From: Candidatus Omnitrophota bacterium
GTDB lineage: Bacteria > Omnitrophota > Gorgyraeia > Pluralincolimonadales > Pluralincolimonadaceae
Direction: 5' to 3'
Assembly (NCBI GenBank): GCA_028706795.1
Contig: JAQTVK010000046.1
Coordinates: forward strand, 1 to 7,275
DNA length: 7,275 nt
Numbering within the stretch: the first letter of the stretch is position 1; every line of letters starts with the position of its first letter. The notes under the pieces are model-generated. The model was not told the DNA's origin. It was given only the letters and a program-made list of their open reading frames with translations, and made no database searches. The position numbers were made by a program, and so were the translations under genes. Positions 7,236-7,275 of the stretch are shown here, one piece after another.

Positions 7236-7241
7236 ATTATA
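7236..7241 (-). promoter_or_regulatory. Candidate -10 box (TATAAT) of the operon promoter
   Basis: The minus strand reads CCC-TATAAT-AGG, an exact sigma-70 -10 consensus, implying transcription starting near 7229 and a leader of about 58 nt. A -35 hexamer at normal spacing would fall at about 7258-7264, where the sequence reads as adapter, so it cannot be assessed. There is no TGn extension. The position just before the first gene is right, but a single hexamer is weak evidence. Confidence 0.42.
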
Positions 7242-7259
7242 GGGATATCGTCAGGAATT

Positions 7260-7272
7260 AGATCGGAAGAGC
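7260..7272. other. Illumina adapter core at the contig end (assembly artefact)
   Basis: AGATCGGAAGAGC, the 13-base common core of Illumina TruSeq adapters, matches exactly three bases from the end of the window. The last three bases (AAA) do not cleanly continue either standard adapter. This most likely represents untrimmed adapter carried into the assembly, so bases from about 7260 onward should not be read as genomic, and the true upstream context, including any -35 box, is missing. Confidence 0.88.
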
Positions 7273-7275
7273 AAA

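Overview
The window looks like one end of a contig from an uncultured, probably Gram-negative bacterium. It is almost wholly coding, on the minus strand only, with moderate-to-high GC. Four genes run right to left with junctions of 8 nt, 11 nt and an 11-nt overlap, so they most likely form one operon. The first gene combines a small 'DGRKVEGVI' beta-domain, a TPR and two PDZ domains behind a lipoprotein-like signal. From general familiarity this style suggests Omnitrophota or another PVC-type lineage, but that placement is a guess, not a result.

Layout, in transcription order. 7275-7172 is the contig end and leader: an exact 13-base Illumina adapter core (7260-7272), a consensus -10 box (7236-7241), a small hairpin and a near-perfect Shine-Dalgarno. 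7171-6245 encodes the TPR/double-PDZ envelope protein. 6236-3873 encodes a GH94 phosphorylase of 787 aa. 3861-1762 encodes a clan GH-A glycosidase with a GH35-type barrel and a GH42-like C-terminal half. 1772 down to base 1 encodes a signal-peptide protein of the GH144/GH189-like (glucoamylase-like) superfamily, followed by a probable beta-sandwich carbohydrate-binding domain; its 3' end lies outside the window. This last gene is easily missed because it starts with GTG and has no stop in the window.

Working model (inference): the exported GH144-like enzyme cuts a beta-glucan, possibly beta-1,2-linked, outside the cytoplasm. The products are imported by a transporter not seen here. The leaderless GH94 enzyme phosphorolyses the resulting disaccharide to alpha-glucose 1-phosphate plus a second sugar. 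The leaderless GH35/42-like enzyme removes a terminal beta-linked sugar. The PDZ protein may serve the envelope and be only loosely connected to the pathway. Notably, the GH94 and GH144-like proteins resemble, as separate polypeptides, the phosphorylase and cyclisation domains of cyclic beta-1,2-glucan synthase (NdvB/ChvB). No RNA genes, mobile elements, CRISPR arrays or terminators were recognised.
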